64,000 nt of DNA from Desulfocapsa sp. (GCA_029934815.1 JAOZLM010000001.1:1-64000), one strand, 5' to 3'; positions 8,601-18,313 are shown, counted from the first letter of the stretch. Notes: generated by a model from the sequence alone, not told the origin. Numbers and translations are program-made.

Positions 8601-9725
8601 AAGCAGGACGTTGAAGATAAGCACGGCGAGGTTATCGTAAAACTTGGCAAGAAGATGAAGGCAGAGTTTGCTGAACTTGTTGGTTTTGCTGCCCTTGCTA
8701 ACATTGATTTCTCTGAGAAGAGCAAGTTTGAAGGTGAGATTGAGGCAGCTTACGGACGCTATAACAGTCAGAAAAAACTGATTGCCGACCGCTATGATGG
8801 AATTATTGAGCGTATGAAAAAAGGCGACGATCTTCCTCCAGGCGTTGTTAAAATGGTTAAAGTTTATGTGGCCACCAAACGGAAACTCTCCGTTGGTGAT
8901 AAAATGGCTGGGCGACATGGTAATAAAGGTGTTGTTTCAAGACTTCTGCCAGAAGAAGATATGCCGTTTTTTGCTGATGGCACCACCGTTGATATCGTGT
9001 TGAACCCACTTGGTGTTCCTTCTCGTATGAATGTTGGCCAGGTGCTAGAAGTGCATCTTGGTTTTGCTGCAAAACGTATCGGAAAACAGCTTTCCGATCT
9101 TGCACAGGCAGAAGAAATAGATGCAATCAAGAAGAAGATGCAAGCTGTCTACTCCGAAGACGAATACAAGCAGATCACTGATGGAATGAGTGACGCCGAA
9201 CTCTTTGACTGGTGCCGCAAACATTACCGTGGTATCCACGTTGCAACTCCTGTTTTTGATGGTGCAGAAGAAGATAAGATTCGCGCTATGCTTGTGGAAG
9301 CCGGTGTTGAGGAAGCTGGACAGAGTCAGCTCTATGACGGACTTACCGGTGACCCGTTTGCCAATAAAGTCACTGTTGGCGTAATGTATATGCTGAAACT
9401 TCATCACCTTGTAGACAATAAAATCCATGCCCGTTCAACGGGTCCATACTCCCTTGTTACCCAGCAGCCGCTTGGTGGTAAGGCGCAGTTTGGTGGACAG
9501 CGACTTGGTGAAATGGAAGTGTGGGCAATGGAAGCGTACGGCGCAGCTTACACCCTGAAAGAATTTTTGACTGCTAAGTCTGATGATGTTGAAGGTCGAA
9601 CAACCATGTACGAACGCATCGTTAAAGGGAATAACTTCCTGACAACTGGCCTGCCCGAATCTTTCCACGTACTCGTGAAAGAACTTCAGGGTTTGTGCCT
9701 CGACATGGAACTTATAGACGTTTAG
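5616..9725 (+). CDS. rpoB: DNA-directed RNA polymerase subunit beta
   Basis: The 1369-residue catalytic beta subunit. Family landmarks include the rifampicin-region sequence FFGTSQLSQFMDQTNPLSE, the following THKRRLSALGPGGL, GRICPVETPEGPNIGL, the MPWRGFNFEDSI motif and the C-terminal GGKAQFGGQRLGEMEVWA. By eye the rifampicin-region residues look wild type. It lies 95 bp upstream of rpoC and is co-transcribed. Confidence 0.99.
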   Translation: MERIRKNFATASSLMEPPHLISMQRISYDKFLQIDVDPSERQDFGLQAIFKNVFPINDFNGHCSLEFVNYSFGVPKYTIAECQQRGMTYDIPVKITVRLITFDVDEETEVQTIRDIKEQQVFLGALPLMTGDGVFVVNGTERAIVSQLQRSPGLFFTHDQGKKHSSGKLLYSARIIPVRGSWIDLEFDIKDVLHVRIDRRRKFPVTTLLKALDFDLTEEDEPVHNSEQLLRKFYITLKVHQKKGNYFVEFNPNTVQGQRLEFDLVDPKTGDVIGKEGKKLGKALCKRMEKAGVEFLKISRERLLEKFLVTDIVEPKTGEILAAGNAELTEIILDSFDEAGIKEFEILHIDGIVYSEAFRKTLALDKVQTAEDAMLEIYRRLRPSSPPTVEVAQTFFNNLFFNKDLYDLSEVGRYKINARLNLDTDIEHRALTKADILESVLFLVRLKDSQGDVDDIDHLGNRRVRTVGELVENQYRMGLIRMERAIKERMTLQEVETMMPHDLVNPKPISAAIKEFFGTSQLSQFMDQTNPLSEVTHKRRLSALGPGGLSRERAGFEVRDVHPTHYGRICPVETPEGPNIGLIVSLATYARINPYGFIETPYRKVKDSIVLDEVKFLSALQEQKQLIAPAATILTKNKKIVAETLIVRDEGEVVTATSEDVSYMDIAPNQLVSVAASLIPFLENDDANRALMGSNMQRQAVPLMICHSPFVGTGMERYVARDSGACLLSGGEGVVEEIDSNRVVVRYNKPGVDGFDTGVGVYRLSKYKKSNQNTCFTQNPLVLPGDKVTKGTVLADGPSCEFGELALGKNVTIAFMPWRGFNFEDSILINERLLKEDTFTSVHIEVFDTMARDTKLGKEEITRDIPNVSEETLRNLDESGIVRIGADVHAGDTLVGKVTPKGETMLSPEEKLLRAIFGEKAQDVKDSSLRVPPGVEGVVIDAKVFSRKGVDKDERSLMIEDMEIERLNKDKLDELASLKHGVCREIGEIMDGKTVKQDVEDKHGEVIVKLGKKMKAEFAELVGFAALANIDFSEKSKFEGEIEAAYGRYNSQKKLIADRYDGIIERMKKGDDLPPGVVKMVKVYVATKRKLSVGDKMAGRHGNKGVVSRLLPEEDMPFFADGTTVDIVLNPLGVPSRMNVGQVLEVHLGFAAKRIGKQLSDLAQAEEIDAIKKKMQAVYSEDEYKQITDGMSDAELFDWCRKHYRGIHVATPVFDGAEEDKIRAMLVEAGVEEAGQSQLYDGLTGDPFANKVTVGVMYMLKLHHLVDNKIHARSTGPYSLVTQQPLGGKAQFGGQRLGEMEVWAMEAYGAAYTLKEFLTAKSDDVEGRTTMYERIVKGNNFLTTGLPESFHVLVKELQGLCLDMELIDV

Positions 9726-9820
9726 CAGCCAAATTATAAAATTTTAAGTTTATAAAGGAATCTTGAGCTGAAAGCTTAAGTGCACTTTTAAAATTCTCTT
9801 TATATAAGGAGTATACTTTC

Positions 9821-12800
9821 GTGGAAGAACTATTTAATTTTTTTCAAAAACCGAAAGGTCCTGTAAAGTTTAATAAAGTAAAGATTTCTCTCGCATCTCC
9901 TGAAAGGATCATGGACTGGTCCCACGGCGAGGTGAAGAAACCTGAAACGATCAATTACCGTACCTTTAAGCCGGAACGAGATGGACTGTTTTGTGCCAAA
10001 ATTTTTGGCCCGGTTAAGGATTTTGAGTGTAACTGCGGAAAATATAAGCGCATGAAACACCGTGGTGTTGTCTGCGAAAAATGTGGCGTTGAAGTAATCC
10101 AGTCAAAGGTTCGTCGTGAACGCCTTGGTCATATTACCCTTGCTGCACCAGTGGCTCACATCTGGTTCCTGAAAAGCCTTCCTTCAAAGATCGGTGCAGT
10201 ACTCGATCTCACCCTGAAGCAGCTTGAAAAGGTACTGTATTTTGAGCAGTATGCAGTAACCTATTCTGAAACTGAAGAAGTACCGGCTTGTACACTTCTC
10301 ACCGAAGAACAGTATCGGCAGATGCGTGAAGAGCACCCTGGTAAATTTGAAGTTGGTATTGGCGCCGAGGCGATCCACGAACTCCTTAAAGCCCAGGATC
10401 TGATTGCATTGTCTGCAACGCTTCGTGAGGAGATGGCAACCACCAACTCCAAAACTAAACGTCAGAAATATGGAAAACGTCTGCATGTTATTGAGGCATT
10501 TCGTGATTCCGGTAACCGTCCTGAATGGATGGTTTTAAAGGTAATCCCTGTTCTTCCCCCTGATCTTCGCCCGCTTGTCCCCCTTGAAGGCGGACGTTTT
10601 GCGACCAGTGATTTGAATGACCTTTATCGTCGTGTTATTAACCGTAATAACCGTCTGAAAAGACTTCTTGAGCTGGATGCACCTGATATCATCATCCGTA
10701 ATGAGAAAAGAATGCTACAGGAAGCTGTTGATGTTCTTTTTGATAATGGCCGTCGTGGTCGTGTGATCACCGGAGCAAATAAACGCCCCTTGAAATCCCT
10801 TTCTGATATGCTGAAAGGAAAGCAGGGACGTTTTCGTCAGAATCTGCTCGGTAAACGAGTGGATTATTCCGGACGTTCCGTTATTGTTGTAGGCCCGCAT
10901 CTCCGTCTGCATCAGTGTGGTATACCAAAGAAAATGGCACTGGAACTCTTTAAACCATTTATTTATAACAAACTCGAAGGCCGTGGTTTTGTAACCACCA
11001 TTAAATCTGCCCGTAAGATGGTTGAGAAGGGTGCCAAGGAAGTATGGGATGTACTCGACGAAGTGGTAACTGAACGTTCTGTTATCCTGAACCGTGCTCC
11101 GACACTCCATCGCTTAGGTATGCAAGCATTTGAAGCGGTTCTTATTGAAGGAAAAGCCATTCAGTTGCATCCATTGGTTTGTGCAGCATTTAATGCTGAC
11201 TTTGATGGTGATCAGATGGCGGTCCATGTACCACTGTCTGTTGAAGCACAGGTTGAAGCACGTGTGTTGATGATGTCTACCAATAATATTCTGTCACCTG
11301 CAAACGGTGATCCGATTATTATCCCATCGCAGGATATCGTCCTTGGTCTGTACTATATGACCCGTGAAAGGGGAGGTGTAAAAGGCGAAGGCAAGATCTT
11401 CTCTAATCCAGTCGAGGCTCGTATTGCTTTTGATTATGATGCAGTTGATCTGCAGGCAAAAATCACTGTACGCATCGAAGGTGAAATGGTCGAAACCATC
11501 ATGGGAAGAGTTCTTCTTGGTGATCTCTTACCTGCAGCTGTACCTTACGCAGAAGTTAATAAAGTCATGAGCAAAAAAGCTCTTGGTGGACTTATCGATT
11601 ACACCTATCGACATGCCGGAACTAAGGATACTGTAATCCTTGCTGATCGTCTGAAGGATATTGGCTATGAATTTGCGACTCGTGCAGGTATCTCCATCTG
11701 CATTGATGATATGAAAATTCCAGCAGCAAAATATGTACTCGTTGCTAAAGCTGAGAATGAAGTTGCTGATGTTAGTCAGCAGTATTCAGACGGTCTCATT
11801 ACTTCAGGCGAGAAGTACAATAAGGTAGTTGATATCTGGTCAAAAGTTACAGAAGATGTAGCGAATAAAATGATGGAAGGTATCAAGGTAGATAAAGACG
11901 AAGAGGGTAACGTAATTGCGGATCCCGGTTTTAATGCCATCTATCTCATGGCCGATTCTGGCGCGCGTGGATCACGTGACCAGATTCGCCAGCTTGCCGG
12001 TATGCGTGGACTGATGGCTAAGCCGTCAGGCGCCATTATTGAGACTCCTATTAAGGCTAACTTTCGTGAAGGTCTTGGTGTGCTCGAGTATTTTATTTCA
12101 ACACATGGTGCTCGTAAAGGTCTTGCAGATACTGCGCTTAAAACTGCTAACTCCGGTTACCTGACCAGACGTCTTGTTGATGTGGCACAGGATTCCACAA
12201 TCGTTATGGCGGATTGCAAAACCCTTGATGGAATCGTTGCCGAACCTTTGCTTGATGGTGGTGAAATCATCGTTCCACTTGGCGATCGAATCCTTGGTCG
12301 TGTTACCCAGGAAGATGTATACGATCCGTATGATGAAGAAAAGATCATTGTTGAAGCAGGAACGGAAATCACAGAAACACTTGTGAAAGAAATTGACGAA
12401 GCGGGAATCGATAAAGTTGCTATTCGTTCAGTTCTTACCTGTCGTGCCAGACGTGGCGTTTGTGCCCAGTGCTACGGGCGTGACCTTGGTCGTGGACATA
12501 TGGTTAACCGTGGTGAGGCAGTTGGTATTATTGCTGCTCAGTCAATTGGTGAGCCTGGAACTCAGCTTACAATGCGTACCTTCCATGTTGGTGGAACAGC
12601 ATCCCGTGCTGTTGATCAGGCTGAAATTGTGAGTCAGCGTGCCGGTAAGATTCAGTTTAATAATTTGCATTCAGTTAAAAATAGCGATGGCATCAAAATC
12701 GTTATGAATCGTAATGCTGAGATTTCAATCCTTGATGATCAGGGCCACGAACGTGAGAGGCATAAGGTTACTTATGGCGCTCAGATTCTCGTGGATGAAG

Positions 12801-13867
12801 GCGCAGCCGTTGAACCAAACACCATCCTCTCAGAGTGGGATGCCTATACCATTCCAATTGTATCAGAAGTTGGTGGTATTGTTAAATATGGTGATATTGT
12901 TGAAGGTTCCACCATGCAGGAAAAGGTTGATGGTGTAACCGGTAAGGCCAGTAAGGTTATTGTTCCAACACCTTCCGGTGTCGCGTTGTCTCCACGTATC
13001 TCGATTAAAGGGGATCGTGGTAAGACGCTGAAAATTCCTGATTCAGAAGCTTTTGCCCGTTACAGTCTGCCAGTTGGTTCAATTATCTCCGTTGAAGAAG
13101 GAGAAAGTATCGATCCTGGTACCATCGTTGGTCGGATTCCACGTGAATCCAGTAAGACCAAAGATATTACAGGTGGTCTGCCGCGTGTTGCAGAGCTCTT
13201 TGAAGTTCGTAAGCCTAAAGAGCCAGCTATCATCACTCACATTGATGGCAAGGTAAGTTTTGGTAAAGAACTGAAAGGAAAACTTCGCTGTGTGGTTACT
13301 CCCGAATTTGGAGAACCACAGGAATACCTGCTGCCAAAAGTAAAACATACCATCGTCCATGAGGGTGATTATGTTGCAGCCGGTGAGCCACTGATTGAAG
13401 GAACCATTGTTCCAAACGATATTCTCAAGGTTCTTGGTGTTAAAGAACTGGCTAAGTTCCTGGTGAACGAGGTACAGGAGGTATATCGTCTGCAGGGTGT
13501 TAAGATTAACGATAAGCATATTGAAGTTATCGTTCGTCAGATGCTGCGCAGAGTTATGATTACCAACGCCGGTGATTCTAAGTTCATGATTGGCGAACAG
13601 GTAGTCTGGTGGGACTTTGAAGATGAGCGTGACCGCCTCTTTGCAGAAGGGAAACAGCCAGGAATGGCAGAACCTCTTCTTCTTGGTGTAACCAAGGCAT
13701 CACTCTCCACTGAGAGTTTTATCTCAGCGGCCTCTTTCCAGGAAACTACCAAGGTCTTAACCAATGCTGCCATGGCAGGAAAGGTTGATGATCTGGTTGG
13801 ACTGAAAGAAAATGTGATCATGGGTCGTTTAATTTCTGCAGGTACAGGACTCGATAAAAGTTTCTAG
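9821..13867 (+). CDS. rpoC: DNA-directed RNA polymerase subunit beta'
   Basis: The 1348-residue beta' subunit. The N-terminal zinc site uses C70, C72, C85 and C88. The catalytic NADFDGD (458-464) binds the active-site magnesium. The second zinc region includes CRARRGVCAQCYGRDL, and the trigger-loop region includes GEPGTQLTMRTFH. The start is GTG with an AAGGAG site. A 13-bp perfect hairpin follows the stop and closes the rplK-rpoC block. Confidence 0.99.
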   Translation: MEELFNFFQKPKGPVKFNKVKISLASPERIMDWSHGEVKKPETINYRTFKPERDGLFCAKIFGPVKDFECNCGKYKRMKHRGVVCEKCGVEVIQSKVRRERLGHITLAAPVAHIWFLKSLPSKIGAVLDLTLKQLEKVLYFEQYAVTYSETEEVPACTLLTEEQYRQMREEHPGKFEVGIGAEAIHELLKAQDLIALSATLREEMATTNSKTKRQKYGKRLHVIEAFRDSGNRPEWMVLKVIPVLPPDLRPLVPLEGGRFATSDLNDLYRRVINRNNRLKRLLELDAPDIIIRNEKRMLQEAVDVLFDNGRRGRVITGANKRPLKSLSDMLKGKQGRFRQNLLGKRVDYSGRSVIVVGPHLRLHQCGIPKKMALELFKPFIYNKLEGRGFVTTIKSARKMVEKGAKEVWDVLDEVVTERSVILNRAPTLHRLGMQAFEAVLIEGKAIQLHPLVCAAFNADFDGDQMAVHVPLSVEAQVEARVLMMSTNNILSPANGDPIIIPSQDIVLGLYYMTRERGGVKGEGKIFSNPVEARIAFDYDAVDLQAKITVRIEGEMVETIMGRVLLGDLLPAAVPYAEVNKVMSKKALGGLIDYTYRHAGTKDTVILADRLKDIGYEFATRAGISICIDDMKIPAAKYVLVAKAENEVADVSQQYSDGLITSGEKYNKVVDIWSKVTEDVANKMMEGIKVDKDEEGNVIADPGFNAIYLMADSGARGSRDQIRQLAGMRGLMAKPSGAIIETPIKANFREGLGVLEYFISTHGARKGLADTALKTANSGYLTRRLVDVAQDSTIVMADCKTLDGIVAEPLLDGGEIIVPLGDRILGRVTQEDVYDPYDEEKIIVEAGTEITETLVKEIDEAGIDKVAIRSVLTCRARRGVCAQCYGRDLGRGHMVNRGEAVGIIAAQSIGEPGTQLTMRTFHVGGTASRAVDQAEIVSQRAGKIQFNNLHSVKNSDGIKIVMNRNAEISILDDQGHERERHKVTYGAQILVDEGAAVEPNTILSEWDAYTIPIVSEVGGIVKYGDIVEGSTMQEKVDGVTGKASKVIVPTPSGVALSPRISIKGDRGKTLKIPDSEAFARYSLPVGSIISVEEGESIDPGTIVGRIPRESSKTKDITGGLPRVAELFEVRKPKEPAIITHIDGKVSFGKELKGKLRCVVTPEFGEPQEYLLPKVKHTIVHEGDYVAAGEPLIEGTIVPNDILKVLGVKELAKFLVNEVQEVYRLQGVKINDKHIEVIVRQMLRRVMITNAGDSKFMIGEQVVWWDFEDERDRLFAEGKQPGMAEPLLLGVTKASLSTESFISAASFQETTKVLTNAAMAGKVDDLVGLKENVIMGRLISAGTGLDKSF

Positions 13868-13881
13868 AGTTTCGGGTGATT

Positions 13882-13918
13882 AAGTCCGAAGTGAGATCGT
13901 ATTTCACTTCGGACTTTA
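13882..13918 (+). terminator. Hairpin downstream of rpoC
   Basis: AAGTCCGAAGTGA (13882-13894) pairs perfectly with TCACTTCGGACTT (13904-13916) around a 9-nt loop. The T tract after it is short (TTTATA). It probably ends the rpoBC transcript in front of the rpsL promoter. Confidence 0.75.
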
Positions 13919-13948
13919 TAACTTTCAACTATAGACAATCTTTTATGC

Positions 13949-13977
13949 TTGACAGTATAATAGCGATAGGGTAAATA
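13949..13977 (+). promoter_or_regulatory. Sigma-70-type promoter for the str-S10 run
   Basis: TTGACA (13949-13954) is followed after exactly 17 bp by TAAATA (13972-13977). It lies directly after the rpoC hairpin and about 95 bp before rpsL, where a strong str-operon promoter is expected. Confidence 0.7.
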
Positions 13978-14071
13978 TTCTCTCTTTCGTGCTGGGCGCA
14001 CAAGACTTACGCCCTTATGATATCAATTATAGCGTCATTTATTATATACGTGAACAGGAGCAGTAAAGATA

Positions 14072-14443
14072 ATGCCAACAATTAATCAGCTCATTCGGCA
14101 GGGCAGGAAGAAGATCGTTAAGAAGAAAGATACCCCTTCCCTTGAAGGCTGTCCGCAAAAGCGTGGCGTCTGTGTCCGGGTATATACTACCACACCAAAG
14201 AAACCTAACTCCGCGCTTCGTAAAGTAGCCAGAGTTCGTTTGACCAACGGAAAAGAGGTTACCTCTTATATTCCAGGTATAGGTCATAATCTTCAGGAGC
14301 ATTCAGTTGTTCTGATTCGTGGCGGTCGTGTAAAAGATCTTCCAGGTGTTCGTTATCATATTGTTCGTGGTACTCTTGATACTCTCGGCGTCTCCGATAG
14401 ACGTAAAGGGCGTTCGAAGTATGGCGCCAAGCGTCCTAAATAG
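14072..14443 (+). CDS. rpsL: Small ribosomal subunit protein uS12
   Basis: A 123-residue S12 of standard length, beginning MPTINQLIRQGRKK. It has the decoding-site motifs TTPKKPNSALRKVARV and GHNLQEHSVVLIRGGRVKDLPGVRYH. The Lys and Pro positions linked to streptomycin response look wild type. It is the first gene of the str cluster, followed 25 bp later by rpsG. Confidence 0.99.
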   Translation: MPTINQLIRQGRKKIVKKKDTPSLEGCPQKRGVCVRVYTTTPKKPNSALRKVARVRLTNGKEVTSYIPGIGHNLQEHSVVLIRGGRVKDLPGVRYHIVRGTLDTLGVSDRRKGRSKYGAKRPK

Positions 14444-14468
14444 TCTACAGTTGTAAAAGAGGAATAGT

Positions 14469-14942
14469 ATGCCACGTAGAAAAGTCGTAGAAAAAAGAAA
14501 AATTAATCCTGATCCACGGTTCAACTCGGTACTTGTTTCCAAGTTCACCAATGGAATCATGGTACAGGGTAAAAAATCCATCGCGCGTCGAATCTTTTAT
14601 GATGCCATGGATATAGTCGCCACAAAGGTGACTGACGAAGATCCACTTGTTATTTTTGAAGAGGCAATGGAAAAAGTTCGTCCAAAAGTTGAAGTTAAAT
14701 CCAGACGTGTTGGTGGTGCTACCTATCAGGTTCCCATGGAAGTACGTCAGGTAAGAAGGAACGCATTGGCTATTCGCTGGATTATTTCTTATGCGAAATC
14801 CAGATCCGGAAAGTCCATGTCTGATAAACTCGCTGCAGAAATTCTCGATGCATATAATGATCGCGGAGCTGCTGTGAAGAAGCGTGATGACACCCATCGT
14901 ATGGCAGAAGCCAATAAGGCTTTCGCTCACTACCGCTGGTAG
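14469..14942 (+). CDS. rpsG: Small ribosomal subunit protein uS7
   Basis: A 157-residue S7 beginning MPRRKVVEKRKINPDPRFNS, with the conserved KSRRVGGATYQVPMEVR segment. S7 nucleates assembly of the 30S head and contacts the exit-site tRNA. A GAGGAA site precedes the ATG. fusA follows after 70 bp. Confidence 0.99.
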   Translation: MPRRKVVEKRKINPDPRFNSVLVSKFTNGIMVQGKKSIARRIFYDAMDIVATKVTDEDPLVIFEEAMEKVRPKVEVKSRRVGGATYQVPMEVRQVRRNALAIRWIISYAKSRSGKSMSDKLAAEILDAYNDRGAAVKKRDDTHRMAEANKAFAHYRW

Positions 14943-15012
14943 GAGTCTTACGAAGGGCGTTTTACTCTGTTTGAGTATTCATCAGCCTGTAACCTGTAAC
15001 TGAGTTAAGCTG

Positions 15013-17091
15013 ATGGCTGGAAACAAGGATCTTTCGACTGTACGCAATATTGGCATTATGGCCCATATTGATGCAGGGAAGACAACCACAACAGAGCGAA
15101 TTTTGTTTTACACAGGTCGATCCTACAAGATCGGCGAAGTTCACGACGGCAATGCTGTCATGGACTGGATGGAACAGGAGCAGGATAGGGGGATTACAAT
15201 CACCTCAGCTGCAACTAGCTGTACCTGGAAATCCACAGACATAAACATTATCGATACACCCGGTCATGTTGACTTCACAGTTGAAGTCGAGCGAAGCCTT
15301 AGAGTGCTGGACGGCGTTGTAGCTGTCTTTTGCGCAGTAGGCGGAGTTGAGCCACAATCGGAAACGGTTTGGCGACAGGCTGAAAAGTACAGCATCCCAA
15401 GAATCGCATTCGTCAATAAGATGGATCGGATTGGGGCTGACTTTGAAAGGGTAGTAAAGATGATGGAAGAACGGCTTGGGACAAATCCCGTTGTTGTTCA
15501 GATTCCTGTCGGTAAAGAAGCTGAGTTTGAAGGCGTTATCGATCTCATCGAAGAAAAGATGTATGTATTCGATGAAGACTCCTTGGGGCAGGAAGTCATA
15601 GAAAAAGATATCCCGGAAGCATATCGGGACAGATTCACGGCCGCACATATGGTGCTCATCGAGAAGTTGGCCGACTTCGATGATGAGATCATGGAAAATT
15701 TCCTTGAAGATACACCTGTATCTGCGGATACGCTTTATCGTGCGCTTAGAATTGCTACACTAAACTTGAACCTGGTTCCGGTCTTGTGCGGCAGTGCATT
15801 TAAAAACAAAGGCATACAGCCTTTGCTTGACAGTATCGTTCAGTATTTGCCGTCACCCCTTGATGTACCACCTGTTGAGGGACTCGGAAAGAAAGACGAG
15901 GTCATCAGTCGTAAGACAGACAGTAAAGAAAAACTGGCTGCGCTTATTTTTAAACTGATGAGTGACTCATACGTTGAAAATCTTGCCTTTATCCGGATTT
16001 ACTCCGGAACAGTAAAGGTAGGAGACAAGGTATTTAATCCTGTCAAAAAGAAGAAAGAAAAAATTGGTAAGCTGATACGGTTGCATGCCAATAAGAGGGA
16101 AGAAGTTGATTCACTTAGTGCTGGTGACATTGGCGCTGTAATTGGACTCAAATTCTCCACAACAGGAGATACCCTCTGCGCAAATGGCGATTACATTGTA
16201 CTGGAAAGTATGGAATTTCCAGAACCCGTTATCGGGGTTGCCATCGAAGCAAAAAGTAAGGCAGACGAAAAAAAGCTGGAGGAAACCCTTGGTAAGATAG
16301 CCATGGAAGATCCTTCCTTTCGCATTGCAAAGAATGAAGAGACCGGACAGACAATTATTTCAGGAATGGGTGAACTCCATCTTGAAATTATTGTTCATCG
16401 CCTGATCCATGAGTTCAAAGCTAATGCAAACGTCGGAACGCCTCAGGTTTCCTATAAAGAAACCATCTCAGCAAATGCTGAGGCTGAAGGAAAGTTTGAC
16501 CAGCAGACAGGTGCCAAAGGGATGTATGGCCATGTCGTAATTGAAGTTGAACCGCTTGGTCGTTCAGAAGGAGTTGTTTTTGAGTCGGTAGTAAAAGGCG
16601 ATACAATCCCTGATATGTTTCTGGAAGCAATTGAAAAGGGAATTCGTGACAGCCTGGATGCAGGCCCACTCATTGGATACCCCGTAACAGATATTAAAGT
16701 TACACTGGTTGGCGGTTCCTATTCAGAAGAGGAATCAACAGAGATGGCCTTTGGAGTAGCATCATCCATGGCAATCAGACGAGCCACAGCAGACGCTAAA
16801 CCACTGTTACTTGAACCAATTATGAATCTGGAAGTTGTTAGTCCGGAAGAATATCTTGGAGATGTGATGAACGATCTCAACTCCAAGCGTGCAAAGGTTG
16901 TTGGCGTAGATGCCAAAGATTCTTTGCAGGTGATTAAGGCTCACGCCCCGCTGGCTGAAATGTTTGGTTATTCAACATCTCTCAGATCAGCAACACAGGG
17001 CAGAGCAAATTTCACCATGCAGTTTGAAAAATATGACGTTGTGCCTAAAAATCGGGCTGACGAAATCATACGAAAAATAAGAGGAATATAG
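15013..17091 (+). CDS. fusA: Elongation factor G
   Basis: A 692-residue translocase GTPase of ordinary EF-G length. It has AHIDAGKT (17-24), the switch-I region RGITITSAAT, DTPGH (81-85), NKMD (135-138) and the domain II-V organisation, ending in FEKYDVVPKNRADEII. The gene sits in its normal place between rpsG and tuf. Two things are odd: there is no clear ribosome site before the ATG, and only 5 of its 31 Arg codons are CGT, while the neighbouring tuf, rpsL and rpoC use CGT heavily. It may be a foreign replacement or a diverged paralogue in the ancestral position. Confidence 0.98.
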   Translation: MAGNKDLSTVRNIGIMAHIDAGKTTTTERILFYTGRSYKIGEVHDGNAVMDWMEQEQDRGITITSAATSCTWKSTDINIIDTPGHVDFTVEVERSLRVLDGVVAVFCAVGGVEPQSETVWRQAEKYSIPRIAFVNKMDRIGADFERVVKMMEERLGTNPVVVQIPVGKEAEFEGVIDLIEEKMYVFDEDSLGQEVIEKDIPEAYRDRFTAAHMVLIEKLADFDDEIMENFLEDTPVSADTLYRALRIATLNLNLVPVLCGSAFKNKGIQPLLDSIVQYLPSPLDVPPVEGLGKKDEVISRKTDSKEKLAALIFKLMSDSYVENLAFIRIYSGTVKVGDKVFNPVKKKKEKIGKLIRLHANKREEVDSLSAGDIGAVIGLKFSTTGDTLCANGDYIVLESMEFPEPVIGVAIEAKSKADEKKLEETLGKIAMEDPSFRIAKNEETGQTIISGMGELHLEIIVHRLIHEFKANANVGTPQVSYKETISANAEAEGKFDQQTGAKGMYGHVVIEVEPLGRSEGVVFESVVKGDTIPDMFLEAIEKGIRDSLDAGPLIGYPVTDIKVTLVGGSYSEEESTEMAFGVASSMAIRRATADAKPLLLEPIMNLEVVSPEEYLGDVMNDLNSKRAKVVGVDAKDSLQVIKAHAPLAEMFGYSTSLRSATQGRANFTMQFEKYDVVPKNRADEIIRKIRGI

Positions 17092-17113
17092 CACATTCAT
17101 TTGAGGTAAGACT

Positions 17114-18304
17114 ATGTCAAAAGAAAAATTTGAAAGGACAAAGCCGCATGTCAATGTAGGTACCGTTGGTCACATCGATCATGGTAAAACCACTCTGACC
17201 GCTGCGATCACTGCTGTACAGGCACAGAAAGGATTCGCTGAATTTACTGATTTCAGTAACATCGATAAAGCTCCTGAAGAGAAAGAACGTGGAATTACCA
17301 TCGCCACTGCTCACGTTGAGTATGAGACTGAAAATCGTCACTACGCTCATGTCGATTGCCCGGGCCATGCTGATTACATCAAGAACATGATTACCGGTGC
17401 TGCCCAGATGGACGGTGCTATTCTTGTTGTTGGTGCTGATGATGGTGCCATGCCTCAGACTCGTGAGCATATCTTGCTTGCCCGTCAGGTTGGTGTTCCT
17501 GCAATCGTTGTATTCCTTAACAAGTGCGACATGGTTGATGATGATGAACTCATCGAACTTGTAGAGATGGAACTTCGTGAGCTCCTTGATAAGTATGAAT
17601 TCCCTGGTGATGATATTCCAATCATCCACGGTTCTGCTTTGAAAGCTCTTGAGAATCCAACAGATCCTGAAGCTACTAAGTGCATAGACGAACTGATGGC
17701 TGCCATCGATTCTTATATCCCAGAACCAGAACGTGACGTTGATCAGCCTTTCCTTATGCCAATTGAGGATGTTTTCTCAATCTCCGGCCGTGGAACAGTT
17801 GCAACAGGTCGTGTTGAGCGTGGTGTTGTTCACGTTGGTGATGAAATTGAGATCGTTGGAATCAAAGAAACCGCAAAAACCACCTGTACCGGTGTTGAAA
17901 TGTTTCGTAAACTCCTTGACGAAGGTCAGGCGGGTGACAATATCGGCGCATTGCTTCGTGGTACCAAGCGTGAAGAAATCGAGCGTGGCCAGGTTCTTGC
18001 AGCTCCAGGCTCCATTCTACCACATACTAAATTTAAAGCTGAGTGTTATATCCTTGGAAAAGATGAGGGTGGACGTCACACCCCATTCTTTGACGGATAC
18101 CGTCCTCAGTTCTACTTCAGAACAACAGATGTTACCGGAGTTATTTCTCTGCCCGAAGGTGTAGAGATGGTAATGCCAGGTGATAACCTGCATGTTGACG
18201 CTGAACTTATTACTCCAATCGCCATGGATGTTGGTCTTCGCTTTGCAATTCGCGAAGGTGGACGTACCGTTGGTGCTGGTGTTATTAGTGAGATCTCCGA
18301 ATAA
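17114..18304 (+). CDS. tuf: Elongation factor Tu, copy 2
   Basis: A 396-residue EF-Tu identical to copy 1 (205-1395) except Val18 instead of Ile18. Reading the two side by side, base differences fall at codons 9, 10, 18, 26, 31, 32 and 33 and at the Ser codon 395 (AGC versus TCC). I see none in between. The gene lies 22 bp after fusA and 9 bp before rpsJ, the normal str/S10 junction. The pattern indicates gene conversion between the copies. Confidence 0.99.
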   Translation: MSKEKFERTKPHVNVGTVGHIDHGKTTLTAAITAVQAQKGFAEFTDFSNIDKAPEEKERGITIATAHVEYETENRHYAHVDCPGHADYIKNMITGAAQMDGAILVVGADDGAMPQTREHILLARQVGVPAIVVFLNKCDMVDDDELIELVEMELRELLDKYEFPGDDIPIIHGSALKALENPTDPEATKCIDELMAAIDSYIPEPERDVDQPFLMPIEDVFSISGRGTVATGRVERGVVHVGDEIEIVGIKETAKTTCTGVEMFRKLLDEGQAGDNIGALLRGTKREEIERGQVLAAPGSILPHTKFKAECYILGKDEGGRHTPFFDGYRPQFYFRTTDVTGVISLPEGVEMVMPGDNLHVDAELITPIAMDVGLRFAIREGGRTVGAGVISEISE

Positions 18305-18313
18305 GGAAGGGAA

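Noticed and set aside
7853..8725. Long minus-strand open frame inside rpoB
   Set aside because: A shadow of the strongly biased rpoB codons; Ser/Leu-rich composition with no domain.
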